64,000 nucleotides of DNA from Cryptomeria japonica (GCF_030272615.1 NC_081410.1:568561152-568625151); one strand, 5' to 3'; numbered from the stretch's first letter, positions 33,143 to 45,849 are shown. Notes: generated by a model not told the origin, from the sequence alone. Made by a program: numbers and translations.

Positions 33143-35766
33143 CTAAACTTGTGGTGGATCATCAAAATCAAGCCTCTTCGATGCAGTACGCGGCTCTGTA
33201 GATGCCTACAAAACCACAATTCAAAAGCCAAGTTAGAATTCTTTTGTAGAAAATAGTTCACAATTAATAACATAACTATGCATTTAACTTTAATTCCTTT
33301 GCAATTGAAATGTAGATTACCTCACCGGCTGATCTAGGAGCTAATGTCTTCGCTCTCCTCTCCTTGTCACTCTCAGGAGTTTTCTTGAAGACATACTTAA
33401 ATGGATCCACGTTATGACCGTATTGCGAAGGGGTCTATTGTAGATTAAATGTACAATTAATACAATGTACTAACATAAATATATCAAAAACACTTAAAAG
33501 CTATAATATAGAGAACAATGACGTACCTATGCCTGAGATGCTTCTCCAATGGACTGAGGATGGCTCACCATCGATGTAAAAACTGTTGCTATTACCTATA
33601 CAAAAAATGTTCAAAGATTAAATACAATTAATACAATTATAAGTATTGAAGGTTAAAAACAATTAATTTTACATATCAAACAAAAGTGTATCGGATCCTG
33701 AGATGCTTCTCCAGTGCAAGGAGGAAGGTTCACCATTGATGAAATAGGTATGGATATTTCCTGTATGAAAAAATTATAAGATTATAATATATCACAAGTT
33801 CACATGTATGCGTGCATATAATCATGAAATCAAGAAAATAAAGTAGAGATACATACCTCCGCCCTCTCTTGATCCACGGGCAAATCAGGTGCATTCAACA
33901 AATCCACATAGCTCAATGGTCGTTGTACATGTAAAATAGACAAAAAACACTAATCAATCTACAAACCCCAACTAATACTTGATTTCAACATTTTCAAACA
34001 ATTGTACAACTAAAAATGTGTTCAATTACCTTCTTCCTACATTTTGGCGTCTTCGAGGAATCCTTTTTCTTAGGACAAGCCCTAGATGCGGAGGGGGTAC
34101 CCTAAAAAAACAAAATTAACATGAGATATTAGTAAAGATAATAAATTAAACATAATTTTAAAAATCTAAAATGAAATGACTTGCATATTCCATCAAAACA
34201 ATACATAAAAAAGGGTTGTACAAAATATGATACTGTATAGCCTTGTAGGCCAAAATCGATCGTTGAAAGTGTGATGTCATCAATCTGGGACATTTTGTCC
34301 CCTGTCAACACCTACAAACTAGAAATTGGACCAAGCATTAAAGATAGTTAGTATAGATTGTATTTTTTTGAATTCAAAGTGTACTATTCTATTTTAACAT
34401 GTTACAAAATTTATATCTCAGGCATCGAAGTTGCAGCTATAGTAACTGGGGGAGGAGTATGGGATACCGGTGCTGCATTCTGAAATGCATATTATTTGTC
34501 TCAATTTAAATTGATGTATAAATGAAAATTCATTTATGTAATTACAAATTTAAAGTGATTGATAAATAAAATGCTATGAATTCAAATCAACACACCTGTG
34601 TCTGTGGCTCATGGGCAAACACCATGTCCATCAACTCATCTGTTAGTGAGAAATCCTCAACCATGTGGGTCTGACATCTACTCCCGCAAATCAAGCACAT
34701 ATGAGATGAGGATCCATCTGCACTGGTTGTATCATCTATCCCTGAGCATATCCCAAGCAACTGACACACATATGCTGGATGGGCTCTCTGTCGCCACCTA
34801 ATGGCTCATCATCCAATACAATAGGGTGTGCTAATGATGTCCCATGCTGGATGATGGCACCAGTCAATGTTGTGGCCTCCTGAAGAGTCTATATCTCCAT
34901 CGAATCTTTCAGCTCTATTGGGACAACCTGATGCACCTTGGGTTGGGTGCTAAGGGGTGGCGACTCTGTGTGGGTAATCGCCTACGGGCTCCAGGTCTAT
35001 CTTGGGCAGAGCCACCACCTCTACCATGGAACTCTCTCATGTTAAAATAGTTTGGGTGCACATTAAGCACAAACTCACAATATAATTTTCTCAAAAAATA
35101 TAATGGCACCCCATAATTATTACAAGGTGGATCATCAAAGACCATCCACCACCTCTGCCAAAAAAGATTCTTCATCTGCACATTGGTACACCAATGTATG
35201 GGAAACCTCTTTGCATTAATAGGTAATGACTGACCAGTTTTGGGATCAACGAAAAGGGCACATATTTGTTGTTTAGAAATATTTTTGTTTTTTACTCCAT
35301 CGTATGGTAGCCCATCGGCATAGAATTGACAACACCTATTCTTAAAGCTTCCCCATTTGGTAGTTTGTGTGGAAACAACTATGACACCATTAGATAATGT
35401 TTCTAGGCTAGTGGTGAGGGATTGATGATGTTCAAGTTCAGAAGTTTTCAATTTAACAATCAGTCTATTGATTTTAGATGTATTTTGTCCTAACTGATTA
35501 ATTAATTGCTCTTGTGTTTCGGGTGTGCAGTCAAAAGGAGGAATTAAGGGTTGTTCTTGTGTGTTTTTAGGAGGTGCATTTGGTTGTTCTTGTGGGTTTT
35601 CAGGAGGTGCATTTGGTTGTTCTTGTTCTAGATTAGAAGAATCTGGTTTTTGAAACAAAAAATGAAAAAACCTAATCAAAATTAATGAAATTAAATTCAA
35701 AATGTAAAACAAATTGAACAAACGGGAAAGAAAGACAAAAATAAACAAAAAATAACCTAGATCCAT
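33143..35766 (-). CDS. Second gene of the DNA transposon, multi-exon, unknown function
   Basis: Not a family I recognise. Proposed start ATG 35766, tiny exon 1 to 35757, intron 35756-35643 (GTTATT...ACCAG), exon 2 35642 to about 34596 (donor AG|GTGTGT), then small exons with splice-like borders down to stop TAG 33143-33145. Exon 2 has a Gln/Pro-rich N-terminus and a core with ALFVDPKTGQSLP, IHWCTN, FWQRWWMVFDDPP, VPLYFLRKLYCEF and NYFNMREF. A second copy at 50266-51290 conserves this core. Downstream exons include a basic stretch (ACPKKKDSSKTPKCRKK), possibly a nuclear signal, and two near-duplicate exons (33525-33600, 33690-33762). The frame breaks after the core (stop at 34915), so this copy may be dead. 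The minor exon borders are unproven. Convergent to the transposase, it may encode an accessory transposition protein (inference). Confidence 0.5.
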
Positions 35767-35889
35767 AGCTTGGAGGACAATATAGCACCCCGTTCGCGGT
35801 TTAGGAGAAGAAATGGGTAAAAAATGAAGTAAAAACGCGCTATTCATGGGTAAATGAGACCTAGTTATTTTTTTAAAACTTTTTTTACC

Positions 35890-36105
35890 AGGCATTGCAT
35901 ACGCGGTTATATTTGGATTATTAGCGCGTACACGCTTATTTTCCTAAGAGCAGCGCGTACATGCTCATTTTCCTAGGCGTAGCACATATGCACTCATTTT
36001 CTTAAAAGTAGCGTGTACGCGCTATCTTCTCTAGGCTCGAGAAGAACAAACCTAAGCGCGTACGCGGGAATTTCAAATTTTAAAACCGTGTACACGCTGC
36101 TTGTT
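35890..36105 (+). repeat. GCGTAC-rich ~30-bp repeat cluster (right)
   Basis: Tandem, partly degenerate units: GCGCGTACACGCTTATTTTC, then CTAAGAGCA, repeated three to four times, plus single GCGTACGCG and GTGTACACGC cores to 36097. It lies upstream of the second gene and next to the inferred right end of the DNA transposon. Confidence 0.7.
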
Positions 36106-36117
36106 TTTCCTTTTTTT

Positions 36118-37882
36118 TTTGGGTGGTGTCCACTTTTCTGACCACCATCTTTGTGCACATACCCAATTGTTATATCAAAATAAGGGGATGCAAGTTTAGA
36201 AGGATCAATTTGTTTTATAGGAGGAAGCTTGATAACATTTCTATGCAACAACTGAGACATAATACTATGTAAAGATTCATTCAAGGAAGTAAACTGTCTT
36301 TCTCTTTGGAAATAAATAGAAATAGAAGGCACACCTGTTGTAGCATTCACATTGTGGTTGTTGATTGTATCATTGAACTTGATGAAGCTTTTTGTTGGTT
36401 TGAACTTCACAAATTGTTGTTCAACACTCTCCCCCTTATCACTTGGAGCCATAGGAGTAGATTTCTCCATTTGACTCACAACTAGTTGATAATTGTGGAG
36501 TGTTGTGCACAACTGCGGAAAGGAAGTAAACTTAGACAAAAGAAGATTTTCCCTGATACCTTTTTGTAAACTAGAAATGAAAATTCATTGAATATCATTA
36601 TCAGGTACATGAAAAGAAATTTGAGCACACAAATGCTTATATCTACCAATGAAATCAGTCACTTTTTCTTTAATACCTTGTTTACAATGCATTAAATCAG
36701 TCAAAGTGATTTTATGACCAATATTGTTTTGAAATTTTTGGATGAAAGCATTTGCCAATTGTTAAAAGGAAGTGATATAATAAGAAGGCAAAGAGAAATA
36801 CCATTGCAAAGCCTTATCTCTTAGTGTTCTTGTAAACAATTTTGCAAGCAATGTTTGATCATAAGCAAAATCAGTACACAAGGTTTTAAATGTTTTGACA
36901 CTCGTAAGAGGATCACCTTTTCTATTATAGAGTTTTACAATATCAAGAGAAATTGGGCTTGCAACATCAAAGGTGGGCACACTAAACTTGGATTGAATCA
37001 TATAAGCAATTTGTTGTTGTAAGGAAGACACAGTTTGAGCAAAATTTGTTAATTCTCACTTCGGTAGAAGAATTGATGTTAGACATAGGTGATTGAGAAG
37101 GTGGTGTAATGTTATTGAAAGAAGGCATGGATTGAGAATAAGGTGGTGGGAGATTATGATAAGTAGGCATAGGTGATGATTGGGTAGGAAAAGGGACACT
37201 TAAAAAGAGGAATAAAATTGTTGAAGGAATTGCCCCCTTGTGTCACACTGACTGGTTGAGGATTAATAGGAACACTTATGGAAGACATAGGTAAGGATGG
37301 AGGATTAAATGAAGAAGAAGGATTTCCCCCATGACCAATGGTTGTAGGATTGACATTTTGAGTTGAAGTAGCCACGATGTCGGAGGTAAAAGTAGGAATA
37401 CTAGTCATAGGAGTAGTCAAAGGAATTGAAGGATTGACTTGTGTTGGAGATTGTGAATAACCTAGGGTTTTGGCACAACTCTTGATAGGCATGACATTAT
37501 AATCAATAATATGTGCAATACCACATAATATATCAATGCCATTCTTATCACTTTGAATCATGTATTTAAGGCCTTCAATTAATGGAAGAGCTTTACTATT
37601 ATGGTATTCTTGGGACATCCATTGTTGAAAGTTATCAAATTGATTGTCCAATGTGGAAAGTTGATCTATAGAGACCCTAGTTAAAGCTTCTTCTTCATCA
37701 TGGGATTCATCAATGGGGTGAATACGCACATGATTAGGATGGGAAGAATTAGCATGAACCCCATTAAAGAAGTCACCCAAATTAGGCTCCATCTCCTCGG
37801 TAATTAAACCTTGGGAAGCCTTAATTCTAATGATTCGTCTAAAGGGGATAAGATAGGTAGGACTAATAGTGGTAAAACTCAT
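36118..37882 (-). pseudogene. Element 4 gag (Gypsy-type), truncated by the DNA transposon
   Basis: Gag fragments run from MSFTTISPTY at 37882. They include a Pro/Ser-rich region, a retrotransposon gag core at 37031-36762 (YNRKGDPLTSVKTFKTLCTD, ALQWYFSLP) and a C-terminal part to about 36118 (SPYFDITIGYVHKDGGQKSG). Two frame changes (near 37160 and 37030) and stops show decay. No pol is present; the rest would lie beyond the DNA transposon, left of the window. Confidence 0.75.
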
Positions 37883-38968
37883 GCATTAGAGGAAAAATTT
37901 GAATTTTGAATATTGGAACAAAGCTTACAATATTGAGTAATGCAAAATTTAAGAAAACAATGATCACACAATTTGAATTTTGTTGGGGGAAGAGAATGAC
38001 ACAATTTCAAAAAATGAAAAGAAATTAAAATTTTAAAATTAGGGCCAAGGGAATACCACTTAATTTTAAAATCAGGGCAGACTATAATTAACCTCTTAAT
38101 TTTAAAAATTTTCTTGAAATTTGAAATGTTGAATTTTGAAGATATTTCTGATTCTAGAGGGATAAAAAATTGACAAAATCAGCCAATCTTCTGGATTTAG
38201 GCTATTAAGTACATTCATAATAGTCTCCCAAAATTTTGTGAAAAAAACCAAGGACTGTGGTGGGAACGCACATGGTTCGACCAACTTTTTTTGAAAATTT
38301 CAGGGATGAATATTATGATGATTTCAAAGCTAACCCCAAAAAATTGATGAATTTTATGACCTCTAGATGGGCGAAATGAATGCGCAAATGTAAAAATAGG
38401 ACCCTATTAGGGTTTTGAAGAAAAAGAGGAATTGAATTTCAAATTTGAAAAAGGTCAAACCTAATGGATAGGGACACCTTGGAAAATGTTTAAAAATTTA
38501 AATTGGAATGAAATTGATTTGAAATTTGCACAAAATCCAATTAATTTTGAAAATTAGGGTTGTATGACCTAACCATTTAATTTTAAAATTTGAATTTTGG
38601 GAAAAAGGGGGGAAATTGAAAATTTGAATTGTAGGAATGAAGACAAATCTAAGAACAATCAGAAATCTGAAAATTAAATGGAAATCTAATTTTTGCACAA
38701 GTTCAAGATGTTTTTTGAAAATTAGGGTTTTAACAACTAACCTCTTAATTTTGTAAATTTTAATTACAAATTGAACAAGACAATGAGGAAATTGAATTTG
38801 ACAATCAAAACAATTTTCAGATCTAAGATAACCATGAGCAATTTTTACAAATTACAAGTTCAATTTTAGATTTAAAAACTAGGGTTTTTAATGTTTTAAG
38901 CACTAAGTTTGCAGAAAGTTGAAACTTGTAAATGGAAAATATGCAATATTGTTCAAAGGAAAGCATGC
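37883..38968 (-). other. 5' leader of element 4
   Basis: AT-rich untranslated leader between PBS and gag, with repeated TTTTAAAATT-type text. No gene. Confidence 0.6.
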
Positions 38969-38986
38969 AAGATACCGGGTTCACCA
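38969..38986 (-). promoter_or_regulatory. Primer binding site, element 4
   Basis: Minus strand TGGTGAACCCGGTATCTT, three bases from the LTR end. Different from the PBS of elements 2 and 3. Confidence 0.6.
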
Positions 38987-38989
38987 AAA

Positions 38990-40209
38990 TGTAATGTGGA
39001 AAAATGGTGAATGAAGGATCAAGAGGAAAACCACCTTTTTCCAACAAGGAGAGATGAGAGTTTCACTATTGATTACCCTTCAAACACTTTTCACCATGCT
39101 GTACTCAGAAGAGGAGAGGATAATTCACTAGATTCAAACTTCAAAGATGAAGATTGAATTCTGAATGAAATGGGAATGATAAGTTGATCCCCTCTTCCTT
39201 ATTTGAAATGGAAAGGAATTGATTGAATTATGTAGTGCAAAGGTGACAAAGAATTGATTATAACTTAAGATCAGAACATGGGAAGTTGTGTACTTGGATC
39301 TAGAAGTAATATGCCGAAACAAAGTTGCCCTATGAATTTGAGGAAATGTTGCCCGGACCGTGGTGGGAACGTACACAGTCCACTAAAAAATCTGCGAAAC
39401 GAAAAGAGTTTTTCCACCTCTGCAAATGAAGTCCAAATTCAAAAGTACAACTGCACACCTGCAACCTACACATAGAAAAGAGAAGAAAATAGGTTGGGAT
39501 TGGGGGTTTGCTTTTAAGTCAAACCCCAATTTTTGAATTAACCAAGTAATGAAAGAAAGTACTTGCAAGTAGCTGTAAATGAAAGACTGAATTGTAAATC
39601 ACCTCAAGGGAGGTTGTGATAGCAATGTTGATATAAATTCTTGTGTGGAATTGAATGTTGGAATCAATCTCCTCTTCAATAGTTGAATCCTTGACTTGAA
39701 TGCTAACACCTAGCCTTGAAGGGAGACTTGAGAATGCTCAATGCTGGAAAAGAATGCTTGAATGGTTGAATGCTATTGAATGCTTGATCTCATGTAAACT
39801 TCCCACTCATCCAAAGTATGCAAATGAGAGGACAAATGCCCCTTAAATACATGTTAGTGGAATTGATTTTCGTCACAGGCCGACATTGGGGGAGTTTCCT
39901 GCCCAATGCACAACCAACAATGCAACCCTAAGAAGGGTCCTACCCCAAAATAGGGTAGGGCCATGCCCCTGTCTTGGGAGGACAAGGGTGCCATGCCCCT
40001 ATCCTATGGAGGATAGGGGTGCCATGCCCTTGTCCTACCCCTTTCTCCAGGGCAGAGTGCAGACCGGGTGATGTAGAGGCCAAGAAAGAAGTTGTTTTTG
40101 AGGGTTGAGCAATCTCCGATCTCCGATCAGGCTAGAGGATTCAAACTCGCGTGCATGAGGACCCTAATGCAGTAAAAAATTACTAGGGTCACAATTTTAT
40201 GACATTACA
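38990..40209 (-). repeat. 5' LTR of element 4
   Basis: 1220 bp, ends TGTAATGT...GACATTACA, so the tips are inverted copies. Next to a PBS and followed by gag on the minus strand. TATTTAAGG at 39841-39849 (minus) is a TATA candidate. The presumed target repeat CATAT follows at 40210; its partner is outside the window. Confidence 0.75.
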
Positions 40210-40867
40210 CATATGTGACAGGTTTGTTTAAAGGTCAACTATCAAATTTACATTAAAATTGTATTATCAACAAAAATAAACAAAAAAACTATTCATTTAG
40301 AAAAAAATAGTGACCAATCAAAAGATATTTGAATTTATAATTTATAATTCAAAAAATAAATTGCAATCCATAACATTAAACATCCTAGTAAACTTTTAAG
40401 TTTTAATTTTGATTGACTTAAACATCAAAATATTAAAAGAGGAATATAAATCTTCTTACCCTCAACGACTGATTATAATGGAAGATTACTACATTTCTCT
40501 AATGATTAGAATTACATTCACATACAAGTTCTTATTTATTTTTAAGTTCGTTTTAATAAAATGATAAAAAATATTAAAATTGGAGCATAAATATTCTATA
40601 CCATCAATAACTTATAATAACAATGGAGGATTCTTACATTATTCTAACGATTAGAATTGCATGCTCATACGAGTTCTCATTTAATTTTAATTTTGATAAA
40701 ATTATACGAAATATTTAAATTAAAATATAAGACTTGTATACCATCAACAACTAATAATAATAATAATTTAAGATTATTACATTTATGTAATGATGAAAAT
40801 TACATACTGATACAAGGTTTTATCTTATTTGAAATTCATTTAAAATCTGTTCTAAACTTGTCCCCAG
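40210..40867. other. AT-rich interval, possibly intronic
   Basis: No coding content. Two similar ~100-bp stretches (around 40480-40530 and 40610-40670) share GATTAGAATT, ACATTCTCTAA-like and TACGAGTTCTTATTTA-like text. Ends in a good acceptor, TTGTCCCCAG. Confidence 0.4.
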
Positions 40868-41164
40868 CTGAAGGAGATCTCCCAGGATAGGCCAACCACC
40901 CGGCCGAGGGGGCAGATTAAGCCTCGTCCTCGTCCTGGTGCTCCAAGGGGGCAGAAGAATAAAATTGAAGCAGCAGTAAGAAGCACAGTATACCAAGAAA
41001 ACAGTGGAATATCCATATTAACTTGTAAACACGGAGATCCTTATTTTCTTTGGGTTTCCAGTTTACACTATCTATTTTATAGGCAGAATCCCTACCAGCA
41101 CTTGATTGCAGGTCGTAGCACGTTTTTGTTTGTCAAGACTTTTATATCAGTGATTTGTTTATGA
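40868..41164 (+). CDS. Candidate last exon of a host gene
   Basis: Follows the acceptor-like AAACTTGTCCCCAG and reads 98 codons to TGA 41162. It begins LKEISQDRPTTRPRGQIKPR and continues with an Arg/Pro/Gly-rich stretch. The first ~130 bp are markedly GC-richer than the surroundings, which supports real coding sequence. Family not recognised. The upstream exons are not visible, because the preceding kilobases are retroelement. It could be a gene fragment cut off by element 4. Confidence 0.3.
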   Translation: MKEISQDRPTTRPRGQIKPRPRPGAPRGQKNKIEAAVRSTVYQENSGISILTCKHGDPYFLWVSSLHYLFYRQNPYQHLIAGRSTFLFVKTFISVICL

Positions 41165-43849
41165 TCGGCAAGCTTTTGGAGTGTATCAGTTTGAAGTGTT
41201 GCTGCGTGTTTTACATCGTTGATTTTGTAATTAACGATTATGATTGACTAACCTGTCATTAACATGTTGTACGAAAAATCTATTTTAGAATCAGAATAGA
41301 TGCAGCATTTAGAATATACCAATTTGAAGTGTTACGGCACGTTTTTGTACTATAATAGACCGGTGATTTATTTATGATCGGCAAGCTTTTGGAGTGCACT
41401 ATTTTGAATTCTTGTATGTATCTGTACAAAAAGACATAAGAGATATCACTTTCATAGTTGTTGAATTGTTGTGTCTGTCTTTAGAGTGAGTGAGGGCAGG
41501 TGTGCGCCTTTGTTGAGTTGAACGTCTACTTTACTTAAATAATACAAATTCAATTTGAAATAGGTCTCTAAATTTTTAAATATATGTTAATTTTCTTTTG
41601 TTTGACAGATAGTGATTTATTTGAAAAGGTTCATTGTTCTATCTATTTATTAAATTTTGCATAAAAGAACATAAGAGATAATTCTATTATGTATTTTATT
41701 TACTAGTATTTATTTAATCTACAAAATTTTCTATTCATTTTAAAAAGGAAATACATAAATCAGAAGAAAGATATACTTCAATCTATCTCTATGAAGTTGT
41801 CTTTGTCAGTTAACATAATACTATATATATATATATGAATCCCTTGATCAATGCATCTTGTCAAGGGCATTTTTACTATTTAGTTTCATCATATGTCACT
41901 GTATGGGTGCATTTAAAATTAAGCAGCTACATAACTCACATTCTAAAGATTTATACTTATACATATTTACTAGTTAGTAGAATGCCTTGGTTATAAATAA
42001 ACTTTTCATAGGAAACAAGTAACAAGATACAAAGGGAGATATCTTTTATGTGCATGTAAGAGATTCAAAAAGTGAATTTACAAAACAACCATTTTCTTGT
42101 TATACAAACACAATGCTATATCCTTCATATGCTAAGTGTGGTTCACCTTTTTATTGCAGCCTTGTATTAATTACAACTTACTTCACTATAATCTAGAGGA
42201 TGCTTCAAATCAACATAAGCCTATCCTTACTCCTTGGTTAGTCTCTATGATAAGATGATTTTCAATAGAAGTAAAAATAATAAATGAAAGTTTTCTCTTA
42301 ACACCTAATGTAAAATTTTGCGTAACTTCCTTTTAAACATAACATGAATTTTTTTATTTCTTACTCCCCTATGATACAATAGACCTAAAATGAAATGTAA
42401 TGATTGATCTCTTAAATTATCATTTGGAACAATCATGAAATCTTTATTGACATCATAACAAGGAAGAGAATGCCAAAGGATCTTTCTCTACAAAAGAGTT
42501 CAACCTAAAACATAATAAAGTATTTCCTAAACTACCTTGTCTAAACCATGATAACCCCTTATTAGTAATATCAAAATTGGAAATAATCAACAATTTATTT
42601 ATCTTCCCATACACAACAAATCCTTTCCATGAAATAAGGTATTTATTGAACTACCATGTTACTAACAATTATTTAATCTATATAGTGAGTATTACAATGG
42701 AAAAAAGTGGAACACAACCTTCTCATTTATTTCACAATACTTTTAACCAACACAAAGAAAGATCCCTTAAGCTATCATATCAAAACAATCATACAAGACA
42801 TTAGGAAAACACGAAAGTAAGGCTTTCTCTATACTCCCTTGGAAATGGATTGTCTAAGTTAAAAATATACAAACTAAATCTCTCTCTTTTATTACACAAT
42901 AACACTCTTTATAAAATATATTAAAAGATCTCTTTAATCATGTTTTAAAAATAACCGTACAAGATAATGGGAAAACATAAAAACAAGCTTGCTCTCCTAC
43001 CATCCTTGATGGCATCGTAAGACACCGCAAGTCCTAGCGATACCCTCAAGCAAGAAAACATATTGATCACCATGAAAATTTATGATGGTAGCTTAATAAC
43101 CTATCACATTTACTCCTAGTACAACAAACTTTCCTAGAATCTCTCTAAACAAACATCATTGAGGAACAATATATGAACAAGAAATCCACACGAAAACTAA
43201 TCATGTGGAGGTAGAAATGACTCATCTCTCTGCAAGCTCTATCTTGACCTTCATTTCCATAAGCAAGATCTCCTCTTCTCTAACAATCCCCTTTACTTAC
43301 ACAAGCAAAAGTCCTCCACAAGGAGAAGTGAGTAATGGCCTAAGACCTTCAATCTCCGTAGGACATATAGGGATATCAACCCTGAAATATTTATAGGGAT
43401 ATCAACCCTGAAATATTTTCTCCAAGGCTTCTATCTCGTCACATCCAAAAATGGGATTTTGAAAGGCCACATTACATCCAAAGGACAATATCACATGTTT
43501 TAGAGGCCTCTATCCCCAAGACATTGACCCTCGAGACCTATTTTTGCACAAGGATCCATAAAATTGACCCAGCAATACCTTTTGAGGACCCATACAAAGA
43601 TCCATATGAGTTTTTACCTAATCGAAGGGTTTCTAAACCTTAAATCCTCTTTCACCACATAAATTAAAATTATATTCCCTCTCAATAGACTTAAACTTAA
43701 CCCTGATTATAAGACCTTTAAGTAAATCATAAATATATGTCTTCATTCCCATCTATAGAAAATAGGTTAGTCTTGCAACTTCTTCATGCAATATTTGATT
43801 GGGTATTGTTCTCTTTTCTTCCCTCTATTTGTACACCCTATTTCCTATT
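41165..43849. other. Interval without recognised genes
   Basis: A ~90-bp direct repeat (about 41113-41200 and 41325-41405, sharing TTTATGATCGGCAAGCTTTTGGAGTG) and a perfect 27-bp tandem duplication near 43366-43420 (TAGGGATATCAACCCTGAAA). AT-rich, scattered short frames only. Confidence 0.5.
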
Positions 43850-45808
43850 TTATAGAACATGTACATAGGCTTCACATCCAAATACACGAATGTGAGCATA
43901 AGAAATCCGCTTTCCCAACCATTCCTCCTCTGGGATACCAAAATCTAATCGAGAAGAGGGACTTCGATTTATTAAATAAACCGCTGTGTTATAAGCTTCT
44001 GCCCAAAACTCTTTCCCTAGTCCAGCATTAGAAAGCATGCACCGTGCTTTCTCCAAAATTGTTCTATTTAACCTCTCCGCTGCTCTGTTTTCTTGAGGTG
44101 TAGATGGAACAACTTTAATTCTCTGAATACCATTATCTGCGCAAAAATTATCAAATTCCGAGGAGCAAAATTCTCCTCCATTATCTGTTTTTAAACACTT
44201 AATCTTGTGCCCAATTTGATTTTCAGCAAGTGCTTTAAATGTTTTAAATTTTGAAAAAACTTCAGATTTCTTTGAAAGCATATAAATCCACACTTTTCGT
44301 GTGTAATCATCTAAAAAAGTGACAAAGTAGTTAGCTCCTCCTATAGAGGTTACCTCGGTAGGTCCGAAGACGTCCGAATGAATCAACTCCAAAGGTGTGC
44401 CCTTCTTCTCATTTCCACTTTTCAAAAAACTGACCCGCTTTTGCTTACCATAAAGGCAATGTTCACAAAAGCCTAAATCCATAGCTTTGAGACCTAGAAG
44501 TTGATTTCATGTGAGCATTACATTGAGCCCTTTCTTGCTCATGTGGCCAAGCCTTTGATGCCAAAGGCCTGCTTCACTGTCCTCAACTACCATTGCAGCT
44601 CCCACTTCACCACATTCCTCAAATATATATAGACTGCCAACTTTATCACCCTTTGCAATCACCATGGTGCCTTGAGTTACCTTCCAAGTATCTGGAAGAA
44701 AATGGACATGAAGTCCTTGTGTAAAAAGTTGACCAACAGAGATTAAATTTCTTCTCAGTTTTGGGACATGACGAACATCCTTTAGTAACCATTGTTTCCC
44801 TCCTTCTAGCGGTAACAAAATGTCACCTTTGCCAATAATTTCGCAGGCTTTATTGTCACCAAGGAACACATTGCCAAATTGACCTTCTTGATAGTTCATA
44901 AATGCCTCCAAGCAAGAAGTGGCATGATAGGATGCACCAGAATCAAGAACCCATGAAGATGAAGTGGTGTCTGCAGTTGAGAGAATTAGTATACTATCCT
45001 CTCTGTCATAAGCGGTGTTTGCTTTTTTGTCTCGCACCTTCTCTTGTGCCTTTTTATAATTTCTACAATCCTTTTTCACATGACCAACTTTACCACAAAA
45101 CCAACAATCACCAATTCTACCTTTAGACTTCGATCTCCTTGCAGATTTTGATCTTCGATAAGAATTACTTCTGCCTCTATTATGACTCCTTCCTCTATTA
45201 TCGGTGTTTACAATTGTTAAAGCTTCACCGGCTGAGGGTTCTGCATTCTTTCTTCTCATGTCTTCACTGAGAAGAGTAGCCACGACATCATCAAAAACCA
45301 ATTTGTTCTTACTGGATACCAAAGTGCTAACTGCTGTTACAATGCCATCCCAGCTGCTTGGTAAAGAACATAACAAAAGAACAGCTTTTCTTTCATCATC
45401 TTGTGTCATTCCCATTGAGTTTGCTTGACTGATGAGAGTATTAAACTCATTGATATGGTTTGCCATTGCACAACCATCCTTCATCTTAAGCTTATAAAGC
45501 TTCTTCATGATAAACACCTTGTTTGCAGCCGATGCCATAGCATACATGGCTGTTAGTTTATCCCATACTGCTTTGGTTGTTGATTCCCTTGTAACATTGA
45601 AGAGTACATTGTTAGATAGGGAGAGAAACACAGTTGCTTGTGCCTTTTTATCAAGAGTTTCCCAATCTTCATCTGACATTGTAGTCGGCTTCTTCGACTT
45701 TCCCTCAAGCGCAAGCGAGAGATCTTGTTTTATCAACAAAGACTCCATCTGTACTTTCCACAACCCGAAATTCTGTCCAGCGAATTTCTCTACCTTCACT
45801 TCCTCCAT
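43850..45808 (-). pseudogene. Copia gag-protease-integrase polyprotein, truncated
   Basis: Start ATG 45808 (MEEVKVEKFAGQNFGLWK). Gag core of the UBN2/Copia type, zinc knuckle CWFCGKVGHVKKDC, protease WVLDSGASYHAT, GAG-pre-integrase region (LWHQRLGHMSKKGL), integrase zinc-binding CEHCLYGKQ, and integrase core with HSDVFGP, LKTDNGGEF and AERLNRTI (D, D and E). A single in-frame TGA at 44507 interrupts an otherwise continuous frame; the reading frame ends at 43850 where the homology is lost. The order PR-IN before RT is diagnostic of Copia. Confidence 0.92.
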
Positions 45809-45849
45809 GATTCCGGAATTTCAACCACCGAAATTTCAACCAGCAATCT

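Larger units (their letters stand above)
1..36117. mobile_element. Two-gene DNA transposon of unrecognised family, itself interrupted; left end off window
   Basis: Inferred unit. It holds a plus-strand transposase-like gene, a convergent minus-strand second gene, a 358-bp tandem array between them, and similar GCGTAC-rich repeats at 1-128 and 35890-36105. The right limit is set where a retrotransposon gag reading frame (minus strand, 37882 down to about 36118) stops abruptly against the repeat array. The left limit is not visible. Without the 25.7-kb retroelement insertion the visible part is about 10.5 kb. Convergent two-gene layouts are known in Mutator and CACTA transposons, but neither protein resembles those families to me. 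Terminal inverted repeats and the target duplication cannot be shown, because only one end is in the window. Confidence 0.5.
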
